From: Clostridiales bacterium
Lineage (GTDB): Bacteria > Bacillota > Clostridia > Caldicoprobacterales > DTU083
Length of the DNA stretch: 47,504 bases
NCBI GenBank assembly: GCA_012839095.1
Contig: DUOA01000079.1
Coordinates: 1 to 47,504 of the forward strand
Direction of reading: 5' to 3'
Numbering within the stretch: the first letter of the stretch is position 1; each line of letters starts with the position of its first letter. The notes beneath the pieces were generated by a model. It searched no databases and was not told where the DNA came from. It was given only the letters and a program-made list of their open reading frames with translations. Shown piece by piece: positions 10,101 to 16,801 of this stretch. Position numbers and translations under genes: made by a program.

Positions 10101-10580
10101 AAGAGCCGTGTCCCGCAGCTTTTCTGCCAGCAAGCCGGCCTTGTCCAGCTGATCCGCTGCAAGCCTGAGCTGCTCGGCTGTAATGTCATGCTTTTTCAAA
10201 TCGGATAACAGGGAATTGATTTTACTGATAAAGCCGCTTTGACGGGAAACAGTTTTGTAAACCGTAAGCTGATCCCGCAGTTCATCCAGCAGCCTGCGGA
10301 GGATCATATGCCTGCCCTGTTCATTGAGATGGGTACGTGACAAGCCCCCTGCCTCATTGAATACCTTGTGGGCCAGGCGGGAAAAACTGAGAACCTCCAC
10401 ATCCAGAATGCCGGGAAGATTCAGCTTGTTTATGAGATCCCTCTCCGCCTGCAGGGTAAACTGTTCCGGGACCATAAGGATAAGACCGGTTTCCCCCCGG
10501 CGAAGGGCTTCCCCTATCTCCTGGTATACCCGCATGGTTTTTCCGCTGCCGGACCGGCCGGTTATGTAGTGCAAAGACAA
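7152..10580 (-). CDS. addB: ATP-dependent nuclease subunit B (AddB)
   Basis: Partner of AddA: an inactive-helicase scaffold with a 5'-strand RecB-type nuclease and an iron-sulphur cluster. The 1142 residues fit AddB. The N-terminus has Walker A GRSGSGKT at 8-15. The nuclease has VIDYKSG. The four cluster cysteines are present: one near residue 780 (VKCPYAHF) and C1100, C1103, C1109 in CQYCPYSGIC. The start is TTG at 10580, supported by a G-rich Shine-Dalgarno site seven bases upstream; the nearby ATG at 10587 is in another frame. First gene of the addB-addA operon, with its own extended -10 promoter. Confidence 0.96.
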   Translation of the reverse strand: MSLHYITGRSGSGKTMRVYQEIGEALRRGETGLILMVPEQFTLQAERDLINKLNLPGILDVEVLSFSRLAHKVFNEAGGLSRTHLNEQGRHMILRRLLDELRDQLTVYKTVSRQSGFISKINSLLSDLKKHDITAEQLRLAADQLDKAGLLAEKLRDTALIYETFNQYLRNRYIDSEDAINALVDRMDLSRYLTGARIWLDGFDYFPPQTVRVLEKLALLARDLTITFTLDTGQESRDKDLFRVHALSLQKIRKIAREHHMEEKFINLTSKLPRTPGQAEHAAGLQEESEKSPEIQYLEGMLYKYPYRPYPHEVRHIEAFAGSNPESEVERLAARILSLSREKGWRFQDMTVVSGDLSVYGVIIKRVFTEYGIPFFLDEKRPVIQNPIVDLVLTSLRVVDRGYRYDDVFRILRTGFFSLTREQVELLDNYCLEFGIRGRRWQEPFESGEKDYPLEELNTAREIFIRPFLSLEKALKKSGNIEEMIRALYAYLEDIRLRQQLEEWIEELRELGRLEQVDENAQIWNIVVRLFDQLVEILGDQTVSLNECHRILESGFSSMEAGIIPTTLDQVLVGSIQRSKSQDVRALFVVGCNDGILPAGSRDEGLLASEERDLLLGAGLDPGGYTELLAADEKFGIYTAFTKPSDYLWVSYAQADSEGKALRPSILIDRLKKLFPDLTVESDLLMDEAEQEAMVASPESTYKHMAAHMRESADGKEDSLLWWLVYDWYWSREDWADRIQSLQQALFHRNQEEPLGREKAAALYDPPVRASVSRLEQYVKCPYAHFIRYGLRPRERKEYTVAAPDLGELFHRSIEGFTTHIVSRQLDWRSLDDADCENILENVMDQVLPEHNYGILLSTNRYKYLSQRLRRVCRRAVWLLTDHIRRSSFNPIGHEISFGFKGTYPPIEIQLPGGEKMFLEGRIDRADICRLDGDWYINVIDYKSGAESFDMSDAWYGLKLQLLVYLEALLEMEHRQKGGKTRPGGIFYFRIDDPLINTNESVTETIENEIRKKLKLNGLVLKDVNIIRCMDDRISGWSQVLPVGVSDKDNSIYKTSSVLDEGEFLGLLAHVRQLIGRLGEEMLKGKIRIEPYRKGDETACQYCPYSGICQFDTQFEDNGYRIIPALKRDEVISRLQQGKEEE

Positions 10581-10608
10581 GGCCCATCCCCCCTATATGT
10601 TTACATAC

Positions 10609-10614
10609 ATTATA
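10609..10614 (-). promoter_or_regulatory. Extended -10 promoter for addB-addA
   Basis: On the minus strand TGA precedes a perfect TATAAT, an extended -10 arrangement. The -35 position (10632-10637, TATGAA) is poor, as is common when the TG extension is present. Predicted transcription start is about 10602, leaving a leader of about 20 bases. The rest of the gap to queT (10638-10782) shows no gene or clear terminator. Confidence 0.55.
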
Positions 10615-10782
10615 TCACATCGCTGTAATCGTTCATATAAGAACAGTTTATCAGCCATCCGGCGGCCAAATAAAGCAGTATTTTATGCAGGCTTGTTATA
10701 CCCGGATATATTTCATGGGAGTTTATAGAGAACTCTTACTCTGTTGACCAGGATCGGCTGACAAAATCGGCCAGGATTATTT

Positions 10783-11277
10783 TCAGCCATTTGATGGGAA
10801 AAGATAATGCCCAACCTTGTCCAGGGCTATCATTAAAAAACCGCCCAGTATATAGCAGGAGACAACCTGCCCTACGGTTACCGAAATAATGGATAAAAGA
10901 AGGGGAAAATGATATACATAATGGAGCATCCCGCCCACAACTAAACCATTGACCAGAATGGGGGGAATCGGCACCAGCCAGCGGCCGGGCATTTTATAGG
11001 ACAGCCAGGCTGCCAGCAGGGTTGCAAGGCTGCCCAGCACCACATCGATGGCACCCACCGGGCTGAACAGATTGGAGATGACGACCCCGACAAAGAGACC
11101 GGGAATTGCGGCAGGGGTATAGAAGGGCAGAACGGTCAGCATTTCGGAGATCCTGACCTGTATCATGCTCTCTCCGTAGCTGATAGGAGCAAATACCAGG
11201 GTCAGCACCGTATAGACGGCAGCAATGGCTGCAGCCTGAGCCAGAAAACGGATATAGCTAATGCGGGTACTTTTCAA
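10783..11277 (-). CDS. queT: Queuosine precursor transporter, QueT family
   Basis: Integral membrane S-component-like protein of the QueT family, thought to take up a queuosine precursor (preQ0, preQ1 or queuine) for tRNA modification, probably with the shared ECF module encoded elsewhere. The 164 residues are almost entirely hydrophobic helices and carry the family pattern of an N-terminal AAAIAAVYTVLTL helix, VQVRISEMLTVLPF, and a helix containing PVGAIDVVLGSLATL. The start is TTG at 11277, chosen because AGGAGG lies seven bases upstream; no ATG is suitably placed. A terminator separates it from lepB. I looked for a preQ1 riboswitch and found none. Confidence 0.88.
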   Translation of the reverse strand: MKSTRISYIRFLAQAAAIAAVYTVLTLVFAPISYGESMIQVRISEMLTVLPFYTPAAIPGLFVGVVISNLFSPVGAIDVVLGSLATLLAAWLSYKMPGRWLVPIPPILVNGLVVGGMLHYVYHFPLLLSIISVTVGQVVSCYILGGFLMIALDKVGHYLFPSNG

Positions 11278-11313
11278 AATGCTTCCTCCTTTTAAATGGA
11301 TGCCCTATAAAAC

Positions 11314-11337
11314 AAAAAAGGAGCAAATCCCTGCCCC
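11314..11337 (-). terminator. Intrinsic terminator between lepB and queT
   Basis: On the minus strand GGGGCA and TGCTCC pair (one G-T) around a GGGATT loop, followed directly by six T's (11314-11319). It follows the lepB stop and precedes the queT Shine-Dalgarno site by about 25 bases, so it ends lepB transcripts or attenuates read-through into queT. Confidence 0.75.
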
Positions 11338-11354
11338 CGTATGCTGCGCATTTA

Positions 11355-11963
11355 TCACTGCCTGAGCAGTTTACTGACATCCAGCACCATGGTTCCTTTT
11401 ATATTATCAATGGGAATGAAACCAATTACTCTGCTGTCCATGCTGTTGTTGCGATTGTCTCCCAGAACGAAGACATGATCCTCAGGTACCTGATAGGACG
11501 CCTGCCCATACATGTTCTGCTCCAGCAGATAGGGCTCCTCCAGCAGCTCTCCGTTGCGGAAAAGGCTGCCCTCCCGTATTTCTATGGTATCTCCCGGCAG
11601 TCCGATAACGCGCTTGATTAAGAGGTTCCGGTTCTGCATCCGGTTGAATATGCCCAGATCCCGGATATCATCCAGGATGGACCTCTTTCTGTCAATGCGC
11701 CGATCGATTACTACAATGTCGCCGTATTTTAAATCCAAATTAAGGGTTTTGCCAATGCGGGAGACGATTACAAAATCGTTGTCCTGCAGAGTGGGCTTCA
11801 TGGATTCTCCTTCCACCCTGACAGGCTGTACTATGAAGAGGTTTATGAAAATAGCAAGGATGACAGACAAAGCTATCATCTGGATCCATTCAAATACTGC
11901 TTTTCGAGCCTTATTCCAGGCAGACAAAACAATCACCCCGGTCATGTCCAATTTGAGTTTCAT
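11355..11963 (-). CDS. lepB: Signal peptidase I
   Basis: Membrane-bound type I signal peptidase that removes signal peptides from exported proteins. One transmembrane helix (about 28-45) anchors the enzyme. The catalytic serine is S54 in GESMKPTL and the general-base lysine is K117 in KRVIGLPGD; the C-terminal GDNRNNSMDSR box is complete. Length 202 fits Gram-positive SipS-type enzymes. The ATG at 11963 lacks a Shine-Dalgarno site. A TTG at 11927 is preceded by GGGGTGATTGTT, a good match to the anti-Shine-Dalgarno, and an extended -10 (TGATAGAAT) lies just ahead of the ATG, so the protein may really begin at residue 13. A terminator follows. Confidence 0.95.
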   Translation of the reverse strand: MKLKLDMTGVIVLSAWNKARKAVFEWIQMIALSVILAIFINLFIVQPVRVEGESMKPTLQDNDFVIVSRIGKTLNLDLKYGDIVVIDRRIDRKRSILDDIRDLGIFNRMQNRNLLIKRVIGLPGDTIEIREGSLFRNGELLEEPYLLEQNMYGQASYQVPEDHVFVLGDNRNNSMDSRVIGFIPIDNIKGTMVLDVSKLLRQ

Positions 11964-12053
11964 ATTTTATATTCTATCATATTTTCTCCCCATGTTCCTT
12001 ATATACCCTAATTTTTCTACAAAAAATCACTGTCTGAAAAATACCTGCCGCCT

Positions 12054-13097
12054 TTATCGGGAGCCGGGGAGCAGTTCGAACTCATAACCCTTTGATCTGA
12101 GGTATTCAATTATGGAAGGCAAAGCCTCTACTGTGGTTTCCTTTCCGGGTGCATCATGCATAAGGACAATCAGACCGCTCTTGCTGCCCGTCGTTTCCTT
12201 CACCCTGGAAAGCAGCTTCTGAGGAGACTGGTAATCAAGAGTTTCGGCATCGCCGTTCACGCAGTTCCAGTCTATATAGGCAAAACCTGCCTCATTGACG
12301 GCTTCCCTGAAGGGTTCCAGTTTATCCCCGAAGGAACCGCCGGGAAAGCGGATTAGGCGGAAGGTTTTATCCTCTCCCAGGATAGACTTATATACTCCCT
12401 CGGTTTTAATGAGCTCATCCACAAAATTCTGGGGATCGGCATAAATTTGCCTGAACTTATGGGTATAGGTATGATTCCCGATGCCATGCCCCTCTTCGTA
12501 CTGCCTTCTGATTTCATCCGGAAAAACTTCAGCCAGGTTGCCGATGGAGAAAAAGGTGGCCTTTACATTTTCCTCCCTGAGGATATCCAGGATTGCATTG
12601 GTGATATGGGGGGCAGGCCCGTCATCAAAGGTCAGATATGCCACCTTCCTGTCATCATTCCGATAGGCTGCATCCAACAGCTTTTGAAGATCCATGCCTG
12701 TCACTGCCGGTAATCCGCCCTGGTTTGGATCGTCTTCCTGGGATGGATCGGTAATGGCACCAGGTGAATCAGACGGTTCGATACCGGGCTCAGGGGTGGA
12801 ACCGGGCTCCGGGGTTGGAGTGAGTTCCGGGGTTGGACTGGGCTTCGGTGAAGGACTGGGACTTGGCGTCGGTGAAGGACTGGGAGAAGGCGGCGGAGCA
12901 GGATGGGCTTCCGGCTGCCTTGTGGGCTCAGGAGTGTTTTGCGGCCTGTATATATATCCGTTCAGATAATGGTGTCCAAGGGTTTCCAAAGCGGAGGTGG
13001 TCGCTCCCCCGTAAAAGGGCAGTGTAAGATTCAGGATCATTAATATAAGCACAAACTTGGAGACAACTCTTGCTGGTCGTTTAGTCTTTCTTTTCAT
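12054..13097 (-). CDS. Exported polysaccharide deacetylase (NodB domain) with Pro/Ser-rich linker
   Basis: Carbohydrate esterase family 4 enzyme predicted to deacetylate peptidoglycan or another cell-wall glycan outside the cell. It has a positively charged N-terminus and a hydrophobic export or anchor segment (about 13-31). A low-complexity linker of Pro, Ser, Thr and Glu dominates residues about 53-112. The NodB catalytic domain starts near 150. Metal and catalytic residues are present: TFDDG at 156-160, NHTYTH at 208-213, RFPGG at 250-254 and the LMHDAPG motif near the C-terminus. The linker probably spans the wall. The start at 13097 has GGGGG seven bases upstream. Alone between two terminated units, with a palindrome at its promoter. 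Confidence 0.93.
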   Translation of the reverse strand: MKRKTKRPARVVSKFVLILMILNLTLPFYGGATTSALETLGHHYLNGYIYRPQNTPEPTRQPEAHPAPPPSPSPSPTPSPSPSPKPSPTPELTPTPEPGSTPEPGIEPSDSPGAITDPSQEDDPNQGGLPAVTGMDLQKLLDAAYRNDDRKVAYLTFDDGPAPHITNAILDILREENVKATFFSIGNLAEVFPDEIRRQYEEGHGIGNHTYTHKFRQIYADPQNFVDELIKTEGVYKSILGEDKTFRLIRFPGGSFGDKLEPFREAVNEAGFAYIDWNCVNGDAETLDYQSPQKLLSRVKETTGSKSGLIVLMHDAPGKETTVEALPSIIEYLRSKGYEFELLPGSR

Positions 13098-13207
13098 GGT
13101 AAAACCCCCGCTGCTGCAATACTTGTCCGGTTACCGGCAGTAGTTTTTATATTTATATGTTTAATAAATGCTCATTAGGCAGCCCAATATGTACTGCTAA
13201 TTCATAC

Positions 13208-13233
13208 CCTCATTTTAGCATAATAAAATGAGG
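13208..13233. promoter_or_regulatory. Palindrome over the likely deacetylase promoter
   Basis: Perfect 10-bp arms CCTCATTTTA (13208-13217) and TAAAATGAGG (13224-13233) flank six bases. On the minus strand the second half contains TGC followed by TAAAAT, an acceptable extended -10, so the palindrome could be an operator. No T-run follows. A smaller palindrome CCGGT-T-ACCGG (13127-13137) lies in the leader. Confidence 0.45.
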
Positions 13234-13291
13234 AAATATGCCGAATTCATGCAACTTAACAAAGGTTTAAGTTTTGTAACATTTGCGTTAC

Positions 13292-13319
13292 AAAAAAACT
13301 GCCGTGAGTTACGGCAGTT
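13292..13319 (-). terminator. Intrinsic terminator of helD
   Basis: A 9-bp perfect stem (13297-13305 with 13311-13319, core ACTGCCGT) and a five-base loop, followed on the minus strand by a run of T's (13292-13298). It lies about 65 bases past the helD stop. Confidence 0.85.
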
Positions 13320-13385
13320 AATCTGCAAGGCTGTATGCCTGAGTTTTCTTTATGGCGGAAACAGTACAGTTATGGACAGAGATTT

Positions 13386-15650
13386 TTATACCTGTATGGT
13401 TTCATAATATTCGCCGGGAATATCCTCAATAAAGGGAGGGAGCTTCCCGCAGCAGATCAGATGAAGCTTATGCAGGGCCCTGGTGCAGGCTGTGTAAAAG
13501 AGCTTTCTGTCCTGCTCCAGTCCGTAGGTTTCCTGATTGGCGTCAAAGAGTATCACTCCGTCAAATTCCAGCCCCTTGGCCAGATAGACCGGCAATACAA
13601 TGGTTCCCCTGCTGAAATTCACATCATCCCGGGTCAGCAGGTCGGCTTCTATCCGGCTGCGAAGCTGCTCATGCACCCATTTGCTCTTCCCGGCTGTTTT
13701 GCAGATAATTCCGATGGACTTCATGCCTTCCTCCGCCATGGCTCTGATATCGGCAGCCAATCTGTCAATGAGGTCTTCCTCGTCCGGCACCAGCAGTAAT
13801 CTGGGCTTCTCGCCGGAGCGCCGGATGGATTCGATGCTGTCCTCCTTCAGAATGGAACGGGTGAAGTCAACGATTTCCGAAGTGGAACGGTAACCCTTTT
13901 TAAGTTCCAGTATGGCATAGTTTTCCGGCATGATTATCCTGGATATCTGTTCATAGCCAAAGGGCTCCTTCAGGGGATGAACGGTCTGGTTGAAATCTCC
14001 CAGCAGGGTCATCCTGGTATTGGGAAAGAGCTGTCTGATAATGCCGTACTGGACCGGGGTGTAATCCTGGGCCTCGTCTATTACAACATGACTGATGTGG
14101 CTCATGCGGGGAACACCTTCCAGGATGCCTTTCAGGTAAGCATAAGCCGATGCATCCTCATAACCAAGGTTTCTCCAGCGGATATCGGCTGCCGTGTCCC
14201 TGCATATGGCAGCATGGTTTTCGGGCAGACTGTCTCCTGCCATGCGGGCAAACAATTGGACATCTTCAAAAAGATTCAGGAAAGCCTGATATACATCAAA
14301 CTGTATCATGTTTTCAATCTGCCTTCGGACGGGCTTGAACTCCCGATAGACAAACAAGCGGGCATACACCTTGGCCCTGCCCTTGTAGCTGGGATTATCG
14401 CTTAATTCCTCCATCAGTTCCCTGAGCCTTTGATTCCAGGCCTGCCTGATCAGATAGTAAAGGCGCCTTTTCAGTTTATCCATCCTTCTTGCCAGGGGCA
14501 GGGATGCGTAGTCCCGGTAGAACATATCCCGGATATCCTGCTCTGACACAAGAATCCGATCCCTGAAGACAATATCCCTTATGACCATGGAATGATGCTC
14601 CAGGTAATGAACATAGTTGTTCAGCAGCCGGTAAAAGGCCATTGATGACTTGTAGGCTATGCCCGTAAGCCTTGTTTTTTCCACTTCCTGACCAAGCGCA
14701 TTCAGGACATATTCCATGTGGCTGCTGCTTCCCTCAAATACCAGATCCTTTTCCATCACCTTCTCCAGATATTCGTCAAAGGTGGTCTGCTGCATATTCT
14801 CCTCTCCCAGTTCGGGAAGCACATTGGATATATAGTCATTGAAAACGGTATTGGGAGAGAAAATCAGAATATTGCGGGAGCTGATATTGGCATCCCGGTA
14901 GCGGTACAGCAACCAGGCAATGCGGTGCAGGGCAATGGAGGTCTTTCCGCTTCCCGCCACCCCCTGAACCATGAGCAGCTGATGGCCTTCATCCCGGATA
15001 ATGCGGTTCTGCTCCTTCTGTATGGTGTTGACAATATTGCGCATTTTCTCATCGGCATGCCTGCTCAATATGTCCTGCAGGAGCTCATCGTCGATCTTTA
15101 TACCGGTATCCAGCATAAATTCCAGACGGTCCCGGGAAATCCGATACTGGCGCTTAAGGCTGACCGTGCCTTCAATGATTCCTTCCGGACACAGGTACTC
15201 AGCCGGCCCCAGTTCAAAATCATAAAAAATGCCGGATACTGGAGCCCGCCAGTCATAAATCAAGATATTGCCCCGCTCATCAAAAAATGAGGTTATGCCT
15301 ATATATATCTCTTCCGCAGATGGGAAGCCCTTTTCGGTAAAATCAATCCGGCCGAAGTAAGGGGAGGCTTCCAGACGTTCCAGCTTATCCAGCTGCCTTC
15401 TGGCAATCCGGTATTTCTGACTCTCCTGCTTCAGTATATCCATGGATTGCTTTACCTCTATCGCAGCATCCAAATCCCCCTGCTCCCAGACATGGTCGGT
15501 TTCCTCCCAGATGCTCCGGCCGGCAGATGTTACAATCCTCCGATAATCCTCTACCTCGCCTTTTCTGCGCTTAAGCTCCCGGCGGATTTTTTCGTATGTC
15601 CGCTTTAAGCGATCCTCTTCCAAAACCCATTGTGCCTTATCCAAAAGCAC
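13386..15650 (-). CDS. helD: RNA polymerase recycling motor HelD (UvrD-like helicase superfamily)
   Basis: Superfamily 1 motor that binds stalled or terminated RNA polymerase and pulls it off nucleic acid using ATP. The 754 residues match Firmicutes HelD. The charged N-terminal coiled coil (about 1-95) fits the arm that enters the secondary channel. Walker A GVAGSGKT is at 230-237 and Walker B with DEAQD near 525. The YDWRAPVSG string (residues about 132-140) is characteristic of this family rather than of UvrD or Rep. The start is GTG at 15650 with GAGGAG just upstream at a short spacing; an ATG four bases earlier is out of frame. Between terminators on both sides, so monocistronic. Confidence 0.9.
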   Translation of the reverse strand: MLLDKAQWVLEEDRLKRTYEKIRRELKRRKGEVEDYRRIVTSAGRSIWEETDHVWEQGDLDAAIEVKQSMDILKQESQKYRIARRQLDKLERLEASPYFGRIDFTEKGFPSAEEIYIGITSFFDERGNILIYDWRAPVSGIFYDFELGPAEYLCPEGIIEGTVSLKRQYRISRDRLEFMLDTGIKIDDELLQDILSRHADEKMRNIVNTIQKEQNRIIRDEGHQLLMVQGVAGSGKTSIALHRIAWLLYRYRDANISSRNILIFSPNTVFNDYISNVLPELGEENMQQTTFDEYLEKVMEKDLVFEGSSSHMEYVLNALGQEVEKTRLTGIAYKSSMAFYRLLNNYVHYLEHHSMVIRDIVFRDRILVSEQDIRDMFYRDYASLPLARRMDKLKRRLYYLIRQAWNQRLRELMEELSDNPSYKGRAKVYARLFVYREFKPVRRQIENMIQFDVYQAFLNLFEDVQLFARMAGDSLPENHAAICRDTAADIRWRNLGYEDASAYAYLKGILEGVPRMSHISHVVIDEAQDYTPVQYGIIRQLFPNTRMTLLGDFNQTVHPLKEPFGYEQISRIIMPENYAILELKKGYRSTSEIVDFTRSILKEDSIESIRRSGEKPRLLLVPDEEDLIDRLAADIRAMAEEGMKSIGIICKTAGKSKWVHEQLRSRIEADLLTRDDVNFSRGTIVLPVYLAKGLEFDGVILFDANQETYGLEQDRKLFYTACTRALHKLHLICCGKLPPFIEDIPGEYYETIQV

Positions 15651-15703
15651 TCATCTCCTCTGTAAATGAATGGTTTTTTATTCCATGCCTTAAGTCTATT
15701 AAA

Positions 15704-15748
15704 ATAAGACCAAGTAGTCCTTGTCTTGCTTGGTCTTATCTGTTTTTT
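15704..15748. terminator. Terminator of the radC-yhaONM unit
   Basis: Perfect 11-bp arms ATAAGACCAAG (15704-15714) and CTTGGTCTTAT (15729-15739) around 14 bases. On the minus strand the stem is followed by TTTTAAT; on the plus strand by CTGTTTTTT. It can work in either direction, and here it ends the yhaM transcript before helD. Confidence 0.75.
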
Positions 15749-15778
15749 CAATCCCTATTCAGGCTCATGATATTAAAA

Positions 15779-16732
15779 TTAATCCTCTTCTGCCGGCCTG
15801 TAGATCTGCCTGTTATGCAGCAGCCAGATCTTGTCGGAAAACTCTCCCGGCCTGACAGTCTCCAATGCTTTCTGCATGTCATACATGCGGGCATCGATCA
15901 TATCCAGGTAGTGGAGAATCTCGCCCTCCGGTATCATGGGTCTCTTCGGGCTGCCGAATTCCGGCTCGTAGTGGTGGGTCAGAACCATGTGCTGAAGCAG
16001 AATTACCTTTTCCCTGTCTGCATTGATCCTGCTGCCCACCCGTTCTATATCCTTTATACCCTGGACAATATGGCCCAGCAGAATTCCTTCAGTTGTATAG
16101 GATGAAACAATGCCCAGATCATTGGCATCCATCTCACTGATCTTTGCCAGATCATGGAGGAGTACTCCGGCATAGAGAAGATCAGCATCAAGGTTTGTAT
16201 ATACTTCCAGTACCCGTTCCGCCATTTTCAGCATGGTGGACATATGATACAAAAGCCCGCTTCTCATGGAATGGTGGTTTTTCATTGCTGCAGGGTAATG
16301 AAGAAGCTTTTCCCTGTTTTCCTCAAGCAGGATGCCGACTATCTGCCTTATATCCCTGTCCTTAATTTTAGCGGCATATTTCAGGATTTCTTCCATCATA
16401 TCCCTGGGAGCATAAGGGGCTGAAGGAACAAAGTCCTCCACGCGGACCCGATCTCCGGCGTTTATTCTCCGTATGCGTTCCACCTTGACCTGCAGCTGGC
16501 CCTGCCATTCGTTGACAAGCCCTCTCAGCTTGACCAGCATCCCGTCCTTTAATTCCATATCGCCTATCATTTCCGTATCCCAGATCTTGCCGTTCACCTC
16601 TCCGGTCCGATCGGCGATGGTCAGGTCAAAATATCTGTTGTTGGCATTGGATGTCCTAAGGGCAACAGTTTTCAGCATATAGTAGCCCTGTATGGTCTCA
16701 CCTTTGGAAAATGCGGCTACATCCTTCTGCAT
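15779..16732 (-). CDS. yhaM: 3'-5' exoribonuclease, YhaM type
   Basis: Homologue of Bacillus YhaM/CBF1, a 3'-5' exonuclease acting on RNA and single-stranded DNA. An N-terminal OB fold (about 5-95) binds nucleic acid; an HD domain follows with NHHSMRSGLLYH, LLHDLAKI and the later VLTHHYE histidines as metal ligands. Length is about 317 residues (Bacillus: 314). I place the start at the ATG at 16732, which has a GGGGGG site six bases upstream, rather than the in-frame ATG at 16780. Last gene of a unit with yhaO and yhaN, in the same order as in Bacillus. A bidirectional terminator follows. Confidence 0.93.
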   Translation of the reverse strand: MQKDVAAFSKGETIQGYYMLKTVALRTSNANNRYFDLTIADRTGEVNGKIWDTEMIGDMELKDGMLVKLRGLVNEWQGQLQVKVERIRRINAGDRVRVEDFVPSAPYAPRDMMEEILKYAAKIKDRDIRQIVGILLEENREKLLHYPAAMKNHHSMRSGLLYHMSTMLKMAERVLEVYTNLDADLLYAGVLLHDLAKISEMDANDLGIVSSYTTEGILLGHIVQGIKDIERVGSRINADREKVILLQHMVLTHHYEPEFGSPKRPMIPEGEILHYLDMIDARMYDMQKALETVRPGEFSDKIWLLHNRQIYRPAEED

Positions 16733-16801
16733 GCCAGGCCCCCCTTTCTTCTCCCATGATTCTATCATGACAGGCAGCAAAAAAGAAGGGTGTTTTTGTA
16801 T

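Noticed and set aside
10600-10650. LexA (SOS) box ahead of addB
   Set aside because: Only a GTTC-N6-GAAC inverted repeat is present; the Gram-positive LexA pattern GAAC-N4-GTTC is not found.
12694-12969. Glycine-rich open frame on the plus strand
   Set aside because: Complement of the Pro/Ser-rich linker of the deacetylase; its Gly richness is a by-product.
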